From NCBI GenBank assembly GCA_052148155.1, contig JBKQIY010000086.1:1-63377 (forward strand): a stretch of DNA of 63,377 nt, read 5' to 3'. Within the stretch, counting starts at the first letter, position 1. Every line of letters begins with the position of its first letter. Below the pieces are notes generated by a model. It was not told where the DNA came from. It made no database searches and worked only from the letters and a program-made list of their open reading frames with translations. The position numbers and the translations under genes were made by a program. Shown piece by piece: positions 16,622-25,548 of the stretch. The stretch is from JBBQER01 sp052148155 (GTDB taxonomy: Bacteria > Actinomycetota > Acidimicrobiia > IMCC26256 > PALSA-610).

Positions 16622-17618
16622 CCTCGTCGGGCACGTCGTCGCGGGTGAGCAGCTTCGTCAGCTCGCCCAGGACCGGGAGCGCTTCGGCGGCAACTCGATT
16701 CGCATAGCCCACCGGAGCGTGACGGAGCACGGAAACCCTGCGCTCGTCGGTCGCGAACTTGCGTTTGTACGCAACGAGGCCGGGTTGGTCGAGGTCGCTG
16801 ACACCCCAGTCATAGGTCGCGCAGCCTCGCTGCTTGCCGAACAGCATGCTCTCCCAGGCGAGGAGCTCATTCGGTCTGACGACAGCTCGCTCGAAGATCG
16901 ATGCGCTGAACTTGTAATACCAGACGCCACTCCAAACCAAATAGAGCGAGCCCGCGATCACGTCTCCTTCGTGTTCGGCGAGTCCGACCACCACGCCGTC
17001 GTCGGGCGCGAAATGCTTCCAGATGTTCTCGAAGAACGACACCGGTTGCGCGAGGAGGTGGTGCTTGTGTTTTCTTGTGCGCCGGTGCAAGTCGTGAAAG
17101 GCGCGTACGTCTTCGAGGTCGGAACCGAATCGAGCCGTCACCCCGTGCCGGCGGGCGGCGCGGATGTTCTGCCGGGCGCGGGGATCGATCGCGGCGAAAA
17201 GCTCGTCTTCGTCGCGATGGAGGCTCGTACAGTGCCAGGCCATCTCGTCGGCCTGCACGAATCGTGGATCGTGGCGCGGCACCTCGGCGTCGAGCACGCG
17301 AAGTTGGAACGGAAGGTCCCGGGCGAGGAGTGGGTCGACGAGCTCACGCCAATCGTCGTCGTTGTCGACGACCGGGTCGAGGTAGTCACAGAACGGAACG
17401 CTCAGTTGGCGCGATCCGAGAAAATCGTCGATCTGGGCGAAGGCCAGGCCCGTTCTCGCCGCGCCCCGGTCGTCGACGGTCAGGTGTGCGGAGATCTCGA
17501 AGCCGTAGGTGTCGCTGATCGCCGCGAGCCACGGGGGCGAACCGAACAGGCTCCCGCGAGGTGTCGCCATGAGGTCCCGCCACGCGGGATCGTTGAGCGG
17601 GTCGACGGTGCGTGCCAT
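16578..17618 (-). CDS. FemAB/GNAT-like aminoacyltransferase
   Basis: A 346-residue cytoplasmic protein of the FemAB-like GNAT group often found in exopolysaccharide and exosortase loci. Signs are LNDPAWRDLMATPRGSLFGSPPWLAAISDTYGFE near the start, PFCDYLDP, IDPRARQNIRAARRHGVTARFG (typical of this group) and the second GNAT half DVIAGSLYLVWSGVWYYKFSASIFE ... WESMLFGKQRGCATYDWGVSD. ATG 17616-17618 shares one base with the upstream stop (TGATG). The longer frame to 17765 is shadow. Relatives transfer amino acids from aminoacyl-tRNA or other donors; here the acceptor may be the glycan made by this operon (inference). Last gene of the operon. Confidence 0.82.
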   Translation of the reverse strand: MARTVDPLNDPAWRDLMATPRGSLFGSPPWLAAISDTYGFEISAHLTVDDRGAARTGLAFAQIDDFLGSRQLSVPFCDYLDPVVDNDDDWRELVDPLLARDLPFQLRVLDAEVPRHDPRFVQADEMAWHCTSLHRDEDELFAAIDPRARQNIRAARRHGVTARFGSDLEDVRAFHDLHRRTRKHKHHLLAQPVSFFENIWKHFAPDDGVVVGLAEHEGDVIAGSLYLVWSGVWYYKFSASIFERAVVRPNELLAWESMLFGKQRGCATYDWGVSDLDQPGLVAYKRKFATDERRVSVLRHAPVGYANRVAAEALPVLGELTKLLTRDDVPDEVTQRAGEILYRYFA

Positions 17619-18274
17619 CAGCGAGCACCGTCGCCGCGGATGACGACAGGAATTGTGCGAACGAGAATCTGGAGGTCGAGCCACAGCGACCGGCGATCGA
17701 CGTAGTCGAGGTCCAAACGAAGCATCTCCATTGTGCTCACGTGGCTGCGTCCGCTGACTTGCCACAGGCCGCTGATTCCGGGCAGGACGTCGGTGCGGCG
17801 CCGATACTCGGGCGGGAAGGCTTCGGCCTCCCAGTCGAGTGCCGGGCGCGGTCCGACCAGGGACATGTTGCCGCGAACGACGTTGAACAGTTGCGTGATC
17901 TCGTCGAGACTGCTCGCGCGGATGATGCGGCCCACCCGCGTGACGCGTGGGTCGTCGGCGAGTTTGAAGCTCGCGCTCTCCGGCTGGCGAGTTCCTGCGA
18001 TCTCGTCGCGGATGGCCTCGCGATGCGCGCGGTCGTCCGACGGTGCGTTCACGATCATCGATCGGAACTTCACCATCGTGAACGGCTCATCGCGGAGCCC
18101 GACTCGCGGCTGATGGAACAGGACCGGTCCGCGACTTGTCGCCTTGATCGCGAGCGCGATCAGTACCAGCAGCGGCGAGAGGACTGCGAGCAGCGGAAGC
18201 GTGACCGCGAGATCGAGGATCCGTTTGCTGCGGGGCGTCCCGACGTGGCTTCGTGTTTGGACGGGGCTGCTCAC
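17618..18274 (-). CDS. Initiating sugar (undecaprenyl-phosphate) transferase
   Basis: Bacterial sugar transferase (WcaJ/ExoY type), 218 residues. A short polar N terminus precedes RSKRILDLAVTLPLLAVLSPLLVLIALAI, one re-entrant membrane helix. The catalytic part holds GPVLFHQPRVGLRDEPFTMVKFRSM, RVTRVGRIIRASSLDEITQLFNVVRGNMSLVGPRP and LPGISGLWQVSGRS. It lacks the extra N-terminal membrane domain of PglC-fused forms, so it is the minimal type. It loads the first sugar phosphate onto undecaprenyl phosphate. GTG 18274 overlaps the upstream stop as GTGA (18271-18274); the longer frame to 18604 is shadow. Confidence 0.9.
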   Translation of the reverse strand: MSSPVQTRSHVGTPRSKRILDLAVTLPLLAVLSPLLVLIALAIKATSRGPVLFHQPRVGLRDEPFTMVKFRSMIVNAPSDDRAHREAIRDEIAGTRQPESASFKLADDPRVTRVGRIIRASSLDEITQLFNVVRGNMSLVGPRPALDWEAEAFPPEYRRRTDVLPGISGLWQVSGRSHVSTMEMLRLDLDYVDRRSLWLDLQILVRTIPVVIRGDGAR

Positions 18275-19740
18275 GGGCTGCTCACTTGACGTACCCACGG
18301 CTTGGGTAGCTCGGGAGGCGGCTCGAGCGTTATGTCGCGTTGGGGTGCGCGCCGCGGAACGATGAGATTCGCGCTCAATCCGAGCAGGCAGAAGAACAGG
18401 TCGCTCCCGCCGCGCAACGTCAGGTGCGGGTCGGTGAGACTCATGATCAGCAGGCACCACAGCGCGGCGCGGGCACCCATCGTCGCGATGCCGATGTCGT
18501 CGTCGGCGCGCTCTTTCGCGACCCGCTTCGTGTGACGGAATCCGTGCCACAAAAACCACAAGAAGCCGCAGACGAGCGGAATGCCGCCAACCCAGAAGAG
18601 CCACAGATATCCGCTCTCGAGGTAGATCACGGTGCGCCAGGTTTCGGGTGCTTGGAGCACGGTGTCAGGTCTGATGCCGAGCACCCAATGGAAGCCAGAC
18701 AGTTGCGGAAGGTAGAAGTGGGTGAGATTGTCGATGCGGCCCTGCCAGCTATGTGGGAGCGCGCCGCCGCCAAAGCCCGCGAGCCGCGTCGAGATCACCG
18801 GCCACGCGATGATCGCGCCGACGGCCGCGATCGGCCCTAACCATTTCGCGAGGCGGGCGAGTTGGCCTTCGTGATGCGCGACCACGACCACCACGATGAA
18901 GCCTTCGATCCAGGCCGAGAACTGACCGGTGCCGAGAATGCCGAGGAAGATCACCCCGGCTGCCGCCAGGATGATGCCACGGTGTTCTTTGGTCCGCAGT
19001 AACCAGACGAGCACGACCGCGAAGCTGTACGCGAGGTAGTCGCCCACCGCGATCGCAGAGTCGAGCGTCGCTCCGCCTCGGCCCGTCGAGTCGTCGCCGA
19101 CCGTCGGTGTCCACGGACCGGTCGCATGCCAGATCCCCAACGAGTCGAGGATCGCGAGCACCGCCAGCAGACTGGCGCTGACGAGCAGGATCCAAAGGCA
19201 GCGGCGTACCTGCTCGCGAGTACGTATCACCCACCGGAACAGGACGTACAGCGCCGCGAGCCGCCACAACACCACCGTGTCGTAAATGTCGGTACTGCTC
19301 GGGATCCGACCGCGTGCGAGCAGCCAAAAGAGCGGCCACAGCGACGAGAGCGCGCAGAGCAACACGATCGCCCGGTCGAGTTTCGTGATCCGGACGCTCA
19401 ACCGTTCGCCGCGAATGATCCGTACGAGCAGACCGCACAGCACCGCGCCCGTCACCAACGCCTGGATCGCTTCACTTGGGCGCAGCAGCGGAATCAGCTC
19501 GCCTCGATCGATACCGCCCACGAACGGCTGGGTGGCGAGAAACACGTAGGCCGCGGTGACGGGACGGCGGGCCACGAACACGACGAACGCGAAGAACAGG
19601 ATCGCGATCGGAATCAGAAGTACGACGAAGCCAACGATGCTGGCAGCGACCGCTACACACAACAACGCGATGACGGCCAGCGCGACGAAGACGACACGGT
19701 CCCGCGCCTTTGTCTTCGGTCTGAGCGTCTGGGTGTTCAT
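18271..19740 (-). CDS. O-antigen ligase/polymerase-like membrane protein
   Basis: A 489-residue polytopic protein with roughly 11-12 predicted membrane helices, beginning KARDRVVFVALAVIALLCVAVAASIVGFVVLLIPIAIL. A large extracytoplasmic loop (about 330-390; GGALPHSWQGRIDNLTHFYLPQLSG) precedes the last helices, the Wzy/WaaL architecture. Sequence conservation in this family is poor, so the call rests on topology and on operon position between a flippase and an initiating transferase. ATG 19740 overlaps the MurJ-like stop as ATGA (19737-19740). It probably polymerises or ligates the lipid-linked glycan outside the membrane. Confidence 0.75.
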   Translation of the reverse strand: MNTQTLRPKTKARDRVVFVALAVIALLCVAVAASIVGFVVLLIPIAILFFAFVVFVARRPVTAAYVFLATQPFVGGIDRGELIPLLRPSEAIQALVTGAVLCGLLVRIIRGERLSVRITKLDRAIVLLCALSSLWPLFWLLARGRIPSSTDIYDTVVLWRLAALYVLFRWVIRTREQVRRCLWILLVSASLLAVLAILDSLGIWHATGPWTPTVGDDSTGRGGATLDSAIAVGDYLAYSFAVVLVWLLRTKEHRGIILAAAGVIFLGILGTGQFSAWIEGFIVVVVVAHHEGQLARLAKWLGPIAAVGAIIAWPVISTRLAGFGGGALPHSWQGRIDNLTHFYLPQLSGFHWVLGIRPDTVLQAPETWRTVIYLESGYLWLFWVGGIPLVCGFLWFLWHGFRHTKRVAKERADDDIGIATMGARAALWCLLIMSLTDPHLTLRGGSDLFFCLLGLSANLIVPRRAPQRDITLEPPPELPKPWVRQVSSP

Positions 19741-21542
19741 GTGGTGCCTTCGTTGCGGTTTAGTGCGGCAGGCTCGTCTCCGACGGTATTGCCGTTCACG
19801 GAGGCGTCGCGGGGCGCGTCCGCGGTCGGGGGAGGCGGGGACCGGAACTGGATGCTGGGAGGGAGCTCGGGGGCACGGAAAAAGGCCTGCACCGCGACGT
19901 ATCCGACCAGGCCGACGGCGACGCCGAGCGTGACTCCCACGAGCGCACCGATGTGTCCGCCGAGTTCGTCCTGCACGACGCGGCCTCCCAGCGCGGCCGG
20001 ACCGATCGTGGCCGCGGCGATCGCGATGTGTCGCAGGAGGCTATGCCAGCGGGATCCGCCCTGGCTTTGTGTTCCCCGACGGGCGGCTCGATCGGCGATC
20101 AGCGACCGAGCTGCCTCTCCGACGGTGACGAGCAATCCGAGACTGGCGAGCAGCGCTGGGCCGTGCAACGTCGCGGCGGCAATCGGCGCGCCCACCAGGA
20201 GGATCGCGACCATGGTTGCGCACCCGATGAGTGGCGGATTCACGTCGTGTCGCGCGTAACACGTCTGTTTTGCGAACTCGTACATCGTTGCGCCGATCAG
20301 AGCGAATCCGAGACTGCCGATCGAAGCGCTGAGGAGGGCGACTCCGTCACCTTTTCGCATCTGGCCGAACGCGATCGCCTGGGCGATCGGCTTGGCCGAC
20401 ACCAACAGCATGAGCGACGCCGGAACCGCGACGAACCACGACCACGACACACCGCGGTCGTAGGTTTCGCGGAACGCGACGAGCTTGTTGTGAAACGCTT
20501 CGCGTGACAGGCGCGGGAGCAACACCGTGCCCACCGACTTGGCGCTCAGCGCGACCGGCATGTAGTAGAAGTTGATGCCAATCTGAATGGCGACGACTCC
20601 GCCGGGGACGGTGCCGGCCGCGACGATCAGGATGAACAGCCAGCTCGCGTCGAGCGACGCGGTGCCGGCTGCGGGGATCACCCGGCGGGCCAGGTCGCGC
20701 ACCGCGGGGTTGCGCCACTTGAACGATGGCCACAACGGCAGCCCGCAGCGTGCCGCGCCGAAACATTGCAGGGCCGTGTGGAGCGCGACCGCCAGGGTCG
20801 CGCCGATTCCGAGAAACAGCAGATATCCGCTCGACACGTCGCTGGTGTTGCTCCCGAACCACCTCGACACCAACACGAGCGTCGTCATGAGACCGATGTT
20901 CTCCAGCGCAGGTGCGGCGGCCGCCAACGCGAAATGGCCCCGCGCGTTCTGTGCGGCGGTGGCTACGGCGACGATGCCGTACAAACCGATTTGTGGGAGC
21001 ACCAAGAACAACAGCACCCAGCATTCGGTCTGCGCGCGCGCCGACTGGACGTGACCGTGCACGCCGAGGGTCAGGAGATGCACAATCAACGGCGAGACCG
21101 CGATCACTGCCAGCGCGACGGCGAAGAAGCCGGCAATGACTGCCCCGACAAGTTGTCGTAGCAGGTCCCGTGTCTCTTCGAGGCTCCGGTGGTCGAGCTC
21201 GGCGACGAGGATGGGGATGATCAGCTCGGTCAACAGCGAACCGGCCATGAGGTTGTACGTGAGGTTGGGGACGGTGTTCGTGGCTTGAAAGATGTTGGCG
21301 AAGAACGTCGGGCCGAGAATCGCTCCGGCAACGGCAACCCGCAACAGGCCGGTGAAGCGGCTGAACAGCGTCCAGCCCGCGACGCCGAAGCTCGCCGTTG
21401 TCTCCCGGCCGATGCCTAACTCGTCAGTGGGTTGGTCCCCATCCTCGAGATGCGCGGCGCGCTCGTCGATCGGCGGTTCGGCCGGGTCGGATGGATCGCT
21501 CTCGGGCCCGGCGCGGACTCGACGAGGAACCTGAAACCGCAT
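19737..21542 (-). CDS. MurJ/MviN-like lipid-linked saccharide flippase
   Basis: A 601-residue protein of the MOP superfamily. After a charged N-terminal tail (about 1-48) come ASFGVAGWTLFSRFTGLLRVAVAGAILGPTFFANIFQATNTVPNLTYNLMAGSLLTELIIPIL, a MurJ signature with the conserved Arg-containing first helix. About 13-14 membrane helices follow, with ATAAQNARGHFALAAAAPALENIG and LLPRLSREAFHNK. Inside a glycan operon it probably replaces Wzx as the flippase for lipid-linked repeat units rather than serving peptidoglycan. ATG 21542 shares a base with the Wzz-like stop (TGATG). Confidence 0.85.
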   Translation of the reverse strand: MRFQVPRRVRAGPESDPSDPAEPPIDERAAHLEDGDQPTDELGIGRETTASFGVAGWTLFSRFTGLLRVAVAGAILGPTFFANIFQATNTVPNLTYNLMAGSLLTELIIPILVAELDHRSLEETRDLLRQLVGAVIAGFFAVALAVIAVSPLIVHLLTLGVHGHVQSARAQTECWVLLFLVLPQIGLYGIVAVATAAQNARGHFALAAAAPALENIGLMTTLVLVSRWFGSNTSDVSSGYLLFLGIGATLAVALHTALQCFGAARCGLPLWPSFKWRNPAVRDLARRVIPAAGTASLDASWLFILIVAAGTVPGGVVAIQIGINFYYMPVALSAKSVGTVLLPRLSREAFHNKLVAFRETYDRGVSWSWFVAVPASLMLLVSAKPIAQAIAFGQMRKGDGVALLSASIGSLGFALIGATMYEFAKQTCYARHDVNPPLIGCATMVAILLVGAPIAAATLHGPALLASLGLLVTVGEAARSLIADRAARRGTQSQGGSRWHSLLRHIAIAAATIGPAALGGRVVQDELGGHIGALVGVTLGVAVGLVGYVAVQAFFRAPELPPSIQFRSPPPPTADAPRDASVNGNTVGDEPAALNRNEGTT

Positions 21543-22462
21543 CAGTCGAGCTGATCGAGTGGCCGTCGCTTCAGCAGCCGCCGGAGCAGGAACCCAACCG
21601 CGATCGCCGCGAGCATGATGCCTGCGAGCGCGCCCGCAAGTGCGACACGCAACGGCTTCGGAGCGACCGGGCTGGTCAGGAGGTACGGCTTCGTGATTTG
21701 GGTGACGTGCGGCTGGTTCAACTCGTCGATCGTCACCGTGTCGAGTTGGCCGTGGAGTGTTTGGATCTCATTGGTGTCGCTGGAGATCTGGGACTGAATA
21801 TTCAGCTCGGCTGGCGACTCGGCGGGATTGGGATCCGCGACCGTCGCACTGTTCTGGCGCCGTGCTTCGTCAGCGTTGAACTCGCTGGTGAGCGTGGCGA
21901 GCTGCTGGTTGACGGAGTTGATCCGTCCATTCAGATACGACTCGGTCACGAGGTCTTCGTCGGCCTGTGTCTTCATGTACCCGGCCCCGATTGCAGCGTC
22001 GAGGGCGAGGGCGCGCGATGGGGACGGATCGTCGACCTCGATGCGTATGACTTCGCTCGCCTGCAACACGCTCACGAGTTCCTTGCTCTCGAGCGTGTTG
22101 TAGCTGATGTGGTATTGCGCCGAGACCGGATCGAGAACTTCGTGGCTTGTCATCTCGACGAGTTGGGACGACAGGTTGCGGTCCTCGCGCAGAAAAGAAC
22201 CTGAAGCGAGCTGCTCGTTGAGCGGGTAGTAGATCTCGGTGCGCGCTCCGTACTCTTTCGTTCCGGCCGCGGCGACGGCGTAGCCGACCGCCGCGCACGC
22301 AACCACGATGAGGAGCGCGTACGCGACGTACCGCACAATGATGCCGCGTGAGATCGGGAGTCGCTTCCATTGGAACATCGCGACCGCGACTGTCTCCGAC
22401 GGCACGGGAACAACCGGCGTCCAGGTGCGATTCGGCGCTGCGTTCTCAGCTTCCAGTTCCAC
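21542..22462 (-). CDS. Wzz-like polysaccharide chain-length determinant
   Basis: A 306-residue protein with the Wzz layout. A cytoplasmic N terminus leads into a membrane helix at about 45-65 (VRYVAYALLIVVACAAVGYAVAA), then a periplasm-facing domain with GARTEIYYPLNEQL and long polar helices rich in Gln/Asn/Glu (about 165-240), a Pro-rich stretch TSPVAPKPLRVALAGALAGIML before the second membrane helix, and the basic end LLRRLLKRRPLDQLD. It has no BY-kinase domain. The start GTG 22462 overlaps the aminotransferase 3' end by 17 nt. It sets polymer length with the neighbouring polymerase. Confidence 0.83.
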   Translation of the reverse strand: MELEAENAAPNRTWTPVVPVPSETVAVAMFQWKRLPISRGIIVRYVAYALLIVVACAAVGYAVAAAGTKEYGARTEIYYPLNEQLASGSFLREDRNLSSQLVEMTSHEVLDPVSAQYHISYNTLESKELVSVLQASEVIRIEVDDPSPSRALALDAAIGAGYMKTQADEDLVTESYLNGRINSVNQQLATLTSEFNADEARRQNSATVADPNPAESPAELNIQSQISSDTNEIQTLHGQLDTVTIDELNQPHVTQITKPYLLTSPVAPKPLRVALAGALAGIMLAAIAVGFLLRRLLKRRPLDQLD

Positions 22463-23585
22463 TCGCGCTCCCTCGGGTTGCGTTCACAAGTACGTCGCAG
22501 ACGCGTTCGATGGCGTGGGACGTGATCGTCGGAAACATGGGAACGGAAACGATTTCCACGGCCGCGCGCTCGGTCACGGGGTAGGGCGGACGCGCGAAAT
22601 GCTCGAACGGACGCTGCTGATGGCTCGGTACCGGATAGTGCAGACCCCAACCGATCCGGTGCGCGTCGAGCGCACGCAGGACTTGCGCACGGTGCGGCAC
22701 ACGCACAATCTCGAGATGGTGAACCGGTGTCGAACGAGGGTCGGTCTGCAGCACCCTGCAATTTGTAGCGTCCAGATGCTTGCGATACGTGTCGGCTGCT
22801 GCGCGGCGCGCAGCATTCCAGTCGTCGAGTCGATCGAGCTTGATCGACAATACGGCGGCCTGCAACGCGTCGAGACGACTATTGCGTCCCGACGCACTGT
22901 GTTCATGTCGGGTGCCGAGGCGTCGGCCATGGTCCGCCAACGAACGAATTCGCTCGCTGAGATCGGAGTCATGGGTCGTGACAGCCCCCGCGTCGCCAAA
23001 TGCGCCGAGGTTCTTGCCCGGATAGAAGCTGAACGCCGCCGCGTGGCCGAAAGAACCGGCGCGTCGATCGAGCCAACGGGCCCCGTGCGCTTGGGCCGCG
23101 TCTTCGATGAGTGCGATTCCGGCGCGTTCGGTCACTTCGCTGATTGCATCCATATCGGGCATCTGTCCGTACAGATGCACGACGATCGCGGCGGCGGTGC
23201 GCTCGGTGATCGCGGCTTCGATCGCGGCCGCGGCCACGACGAGCGTCTCGTCTTCTACGTCGACGAACACCGGTGTCGAGCCGACCGTCACGATCGCTTC
23301 GACGGTCGCGACGAATGTGTTGGCGGGCACGATGATCTCGTCGCCTGGGCCGAAACCGAGTGCGCGCAGGATTAACTCGAGCGCGTCGGTCCCGTTGGCT
23401 ACGCCGACGCACTCTTTCACTCCGCAGTACTGCGCGAACGCGGTTTCGAAGTCGTCGACGTACGAGCCGCCGATGAAATGGTTGGAGGCGGTGATCTTCG
23501 CCCAGGCGCGATCGAGCGCAGCCGCGACTTCGGCGTGCTGCGCGGCAAGATCGAGAAAGGGAATGTCGTCAGGGATTTCGGTCAT
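22446..23585 (-). CDS. DegT/DnrJ/EryC1/StrS sugar aminotransferase
   Basis: PLP-dependent aminotransferase, 379 residues. Family features: FIGGSYVDDFETAFAQYCGVKECVGVANGTDALELILRALG, IIVPANTFVATVEAI, VVHLYGQMPDMDAI, ALIEDAAQAHGA (Asp162 contacts the PLP ring) and SFYPGKNLGAFGDAGAV with Lys191 for the Schiff base. It makes an amino sugar from a keto-sugar nucleotide. The WlbA-like dehydrogenase at 12842-14020 could provide the 3-keto substrate. Start ATG 23585 gives MTEIPDDIPFLDLAAQHAEV, the usual N terminus; the frame extends far upstream but that part is Arg-rich shadow. First gene of the six-gene minus-strand operon. Confidence 0.88.
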   Translation of the reverse strand: MTEIPDDIPFLDLAAQHAEVAAALDRAWAKITASNHFIGGSYVDDFETAFAQYCGVKECVGVANGTDALELILRALGFGPGDEIIVPANTFVATVEAIVTVGSTPVFVDVEDETLVVAAAAIEAAITERTAAAIVVHLYGQMPDMDAISEVTERAGIALIEDAAQAHGARWLDRRAGSFGHAAAFSFYPGKNLGAFGDAGAVTTHDSDLSERIRSLADHGRRLGTRHEHSASGRNSRLDALQAAVLSIKLDRLDDWNAARRAAADTYRKHLDATNCRVLQTDPRSTPVHHLEIVRVPHRAQVLRALDAHRIGWGLHYPVPSHQQRPFEHFARPPYPVTERAAVEIVSVPMFPTITSHAIERVCDVLVNATRGSASGTGS

Positions 23586-24219
23586 CGTCCGATACCCCAT
23601 CGCACGGCGCGTTCCATAGATACGGATATTTCCGACAAATTGGACCAGCCCCACGTAGCGTCGTCGACTTGAGTCAACCAGCGCGAGGCGGTCCTCGCAA
23701 GCCGCGTCCTCTCCGAGCGGGTCTGTTCTGAGCATCGACGCGGGTCGCTTCTTCCCAGACATCGCCGCCGGATGCCGCGCTGGTCTCGGACGCAAAGTCC
23801 GCGGTGGAAGTGCGCTCCTCCCCGAGGGAGCCGAGACCGGACAACGACGTCCCGAATCGCACGATGGACCCGCGAACGAACACGGTCGGCGCCGTGGAGG
23901 GCTCCTCGGCGACGAAGCCCGCGGCTCACCGGGCCCGGATGACGACCCGTGCGCGCTGGTGAGCCGTCCCGGGTCGCCGAAACGCCGAGAACGCCGGTTG
24001 TGTCGCGTCGCACCACGGCGCGCCACTGGAACGGGCGGCCGAATGTGAGCCCGTGCTGCTCCGCCCGGCGGATGTGTGCAGCTGTCCCGTGAGAGACCGC
24101 TGACGACATATCTGTCTAATTGCCGCGGGCGACCGGGTGCGCGGTGAAGGTCCGGCGATGGTCAGGCGGGGCTGGTCCCAGCTACCGTGGCGATCGGCCA
24201 TGAGGGAGCGGGGGGCCGC
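23586..24219. other. Divergent intergenic region, no gene seen
   Basis: About 630 nt separate the glycan operon (minus strand) from the RCC1-repeat gene (plus strand). The open frames present are Arg/Ser/Pro-rich shadows without recognisable domains. Promoters for both directions should lie here, but I could not place convincing boxes. The 40 nt next to the operon are AT-richer (around 23618-23642, with GATACGGATATTTCC). Confidence 0.4.
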
Positions 24220-25428
24220 GTGGGGGGTCGTCGATCGGCGCAGCTGGTGCTCTGGTCGATGCTCGTTGTCGCGGTCGGTGTGACCACAGGTGGCGGAATT
24301 GTCCGGACTGATCCTGCAGGGGCGGTTTCGATCCCGAGTCGGGTCCGGTTGGCCGCCGGCAACGGAGATTCGTGCGCCGTGCTCGTGGCCGGAACCGTGA
24401 AGTGTTGGGGACTCAACGTCGACGGCGAACTCGGCGACGGCACGACGACGAATACGTCGCGGCCGATGACCGTCACCGGGCTGAACGGCGTCCAGGCGGT
24501 GACGGCCGGCGACTACCACTCGTGCGCGCTACTCACCAACGGCACCGTGCAATGTTGGGGCTACAACTTTCACGGCGAGCTCGGTGTCGGCCGCGACGGT
24601 CCGGAGATGTGCTCGCGCCGAACCGGCACGACGGGTCAAGCGTGCAGCATGACCCCCGTCACCGTCGCGGGTCTGAGCGGCGTGTCGGCACTCACGGCCG
24701 GTGCCTACCAAACGTGCGCGTTGTTGGTGTCGGGGACCGTGCAATGTTGGGGTTACAACGCCGAAGGTCAACTCGGCGACGGCAGCGTCAAGACATCGTC
24801 GAAGCCGGTGACCGTGACCGGCTTGCACGGGGTGCGCGCGATCGCGTCCGGCGGCGTGACTTCGTGCGCGTTGTTGGATGCCGGCTCGGTGAAGTGTTGG
24901 GGGAACGGCTTCAAGACGACGCCGGTGACCGTGGCCGGTCTCAATGATGTCGACGCGATCACCGCGGGCTACTACTACGAGTGTGCGCTGCTCGTCGGCG
25001 GCACCGTGAAGTGTTGGGGCAGCAACGCGTTCGGGCAGCTGGGCGACGGCACGTTTAAGAACTCGTCGCGTCCGGTCACCGTGATCGGCTTGCGTGGGAT
25101 GACCGCGATCGCCGGCGGCGAAGATCACGTCTGCGCGCTGTCCGGCGGCGGTACCGTCGAGTGTTGGGGTTACGACCAGTGGGGCCAGCTCGGAGCCCGC
25201 CCGAATGTGACACCCACGACCAACTGTGGCGACGGGTCGCCGTGCCATCCGACGCCGGTTGCGGTGAAGGGACTTGCTGGAGTCGCGGCGATCACTGCCG
25301 GCTTCAAACACACGTGCGCGTTGTCGACGACGGGCTCGGTGTGGTGTTGGGGTTACAACGGCGACGGTGAGCTCGGCGACCATGGGCTGCGCAGTTCGTA
25401 CGCGCCCGTCGCCGTATCCGGCGTCTAA
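24220..25428 (+). CDS. Exported RCC1-repeat beta-propeller protein
   Basis: A 402-residue secreted protein. An N-terminal signal (RRSAQLVLWSMLVVAVGVTTGGGI) is followed by about seven RCC1-type repeats. Each repeat carries a core such as SCAVLVAGTVKCWGLNVDGELGDGT and a linker of the type PVTVTGLNGVQAVTAGDYH. The Cys in the CAL and CWG positions recur in each repeat and may pair. Start GTG 24220 follows a GGGGGG tract; GTG 24187 is an alternative. There is no anchor or sorting signal. RCC1-like propellers in exported bacterial proteins usually mediate binding, but no ligand can be predicted. It stands alone, upstream of two LPxTG genes. Confidence 0.82.
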   Translation: MGGRRSAQLVLWSMLVVAVGVTTGGGIVRTDPAGAVSIPSRVRLAAGNGDSCAVLVAGTVKCWGLNVDGELGDGTTTNTSRPMTVTGLNGVQAVTAGDYHSCALLTNGTVQCWGYNFHGELGVGRDGPEMCSRRTGTTGQACSMTPVTVAGLSGVSALTAGAYQTCALLVSGTVQCWGYNAEGQLGDGSVKTSSKPVTVTGLHGVRAIASGGVTSCALLDAGSVKCWGNGFKTTPVTVAGLNDVDAITAGYYYECALLVGGTVKCWGSNAFGQLGDGTFKNSSRPVTVIGLRGMTAIAGGEDHVCALSGGGTVECWGYDQWGQLGARPNVTPTTNCGDGSPCHPTPVAVKGLAGVAAITAGFKHTCALSTTGSVWCWGYNGDGELGDHGLRSSYAPVAVSGV

Positions 25429-25548
25429 TCAGGCGCGTTCTCCGCACGAGCATGCGCGAGTTGGACATACACGAATGCGGTCCGGACCTTCTGTATGCTC
25501 CGCGGGCTCGTGGTTGTCAGTGGCGGAGAGCGGGGTTTGGGAGACGCG

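Noticed and set aside
24529..25383. Minus-strand frame of 284 residues over the RCC1 gene
   Set aside because: It mirrors the repeats on the plus strand and has no motif of its own.
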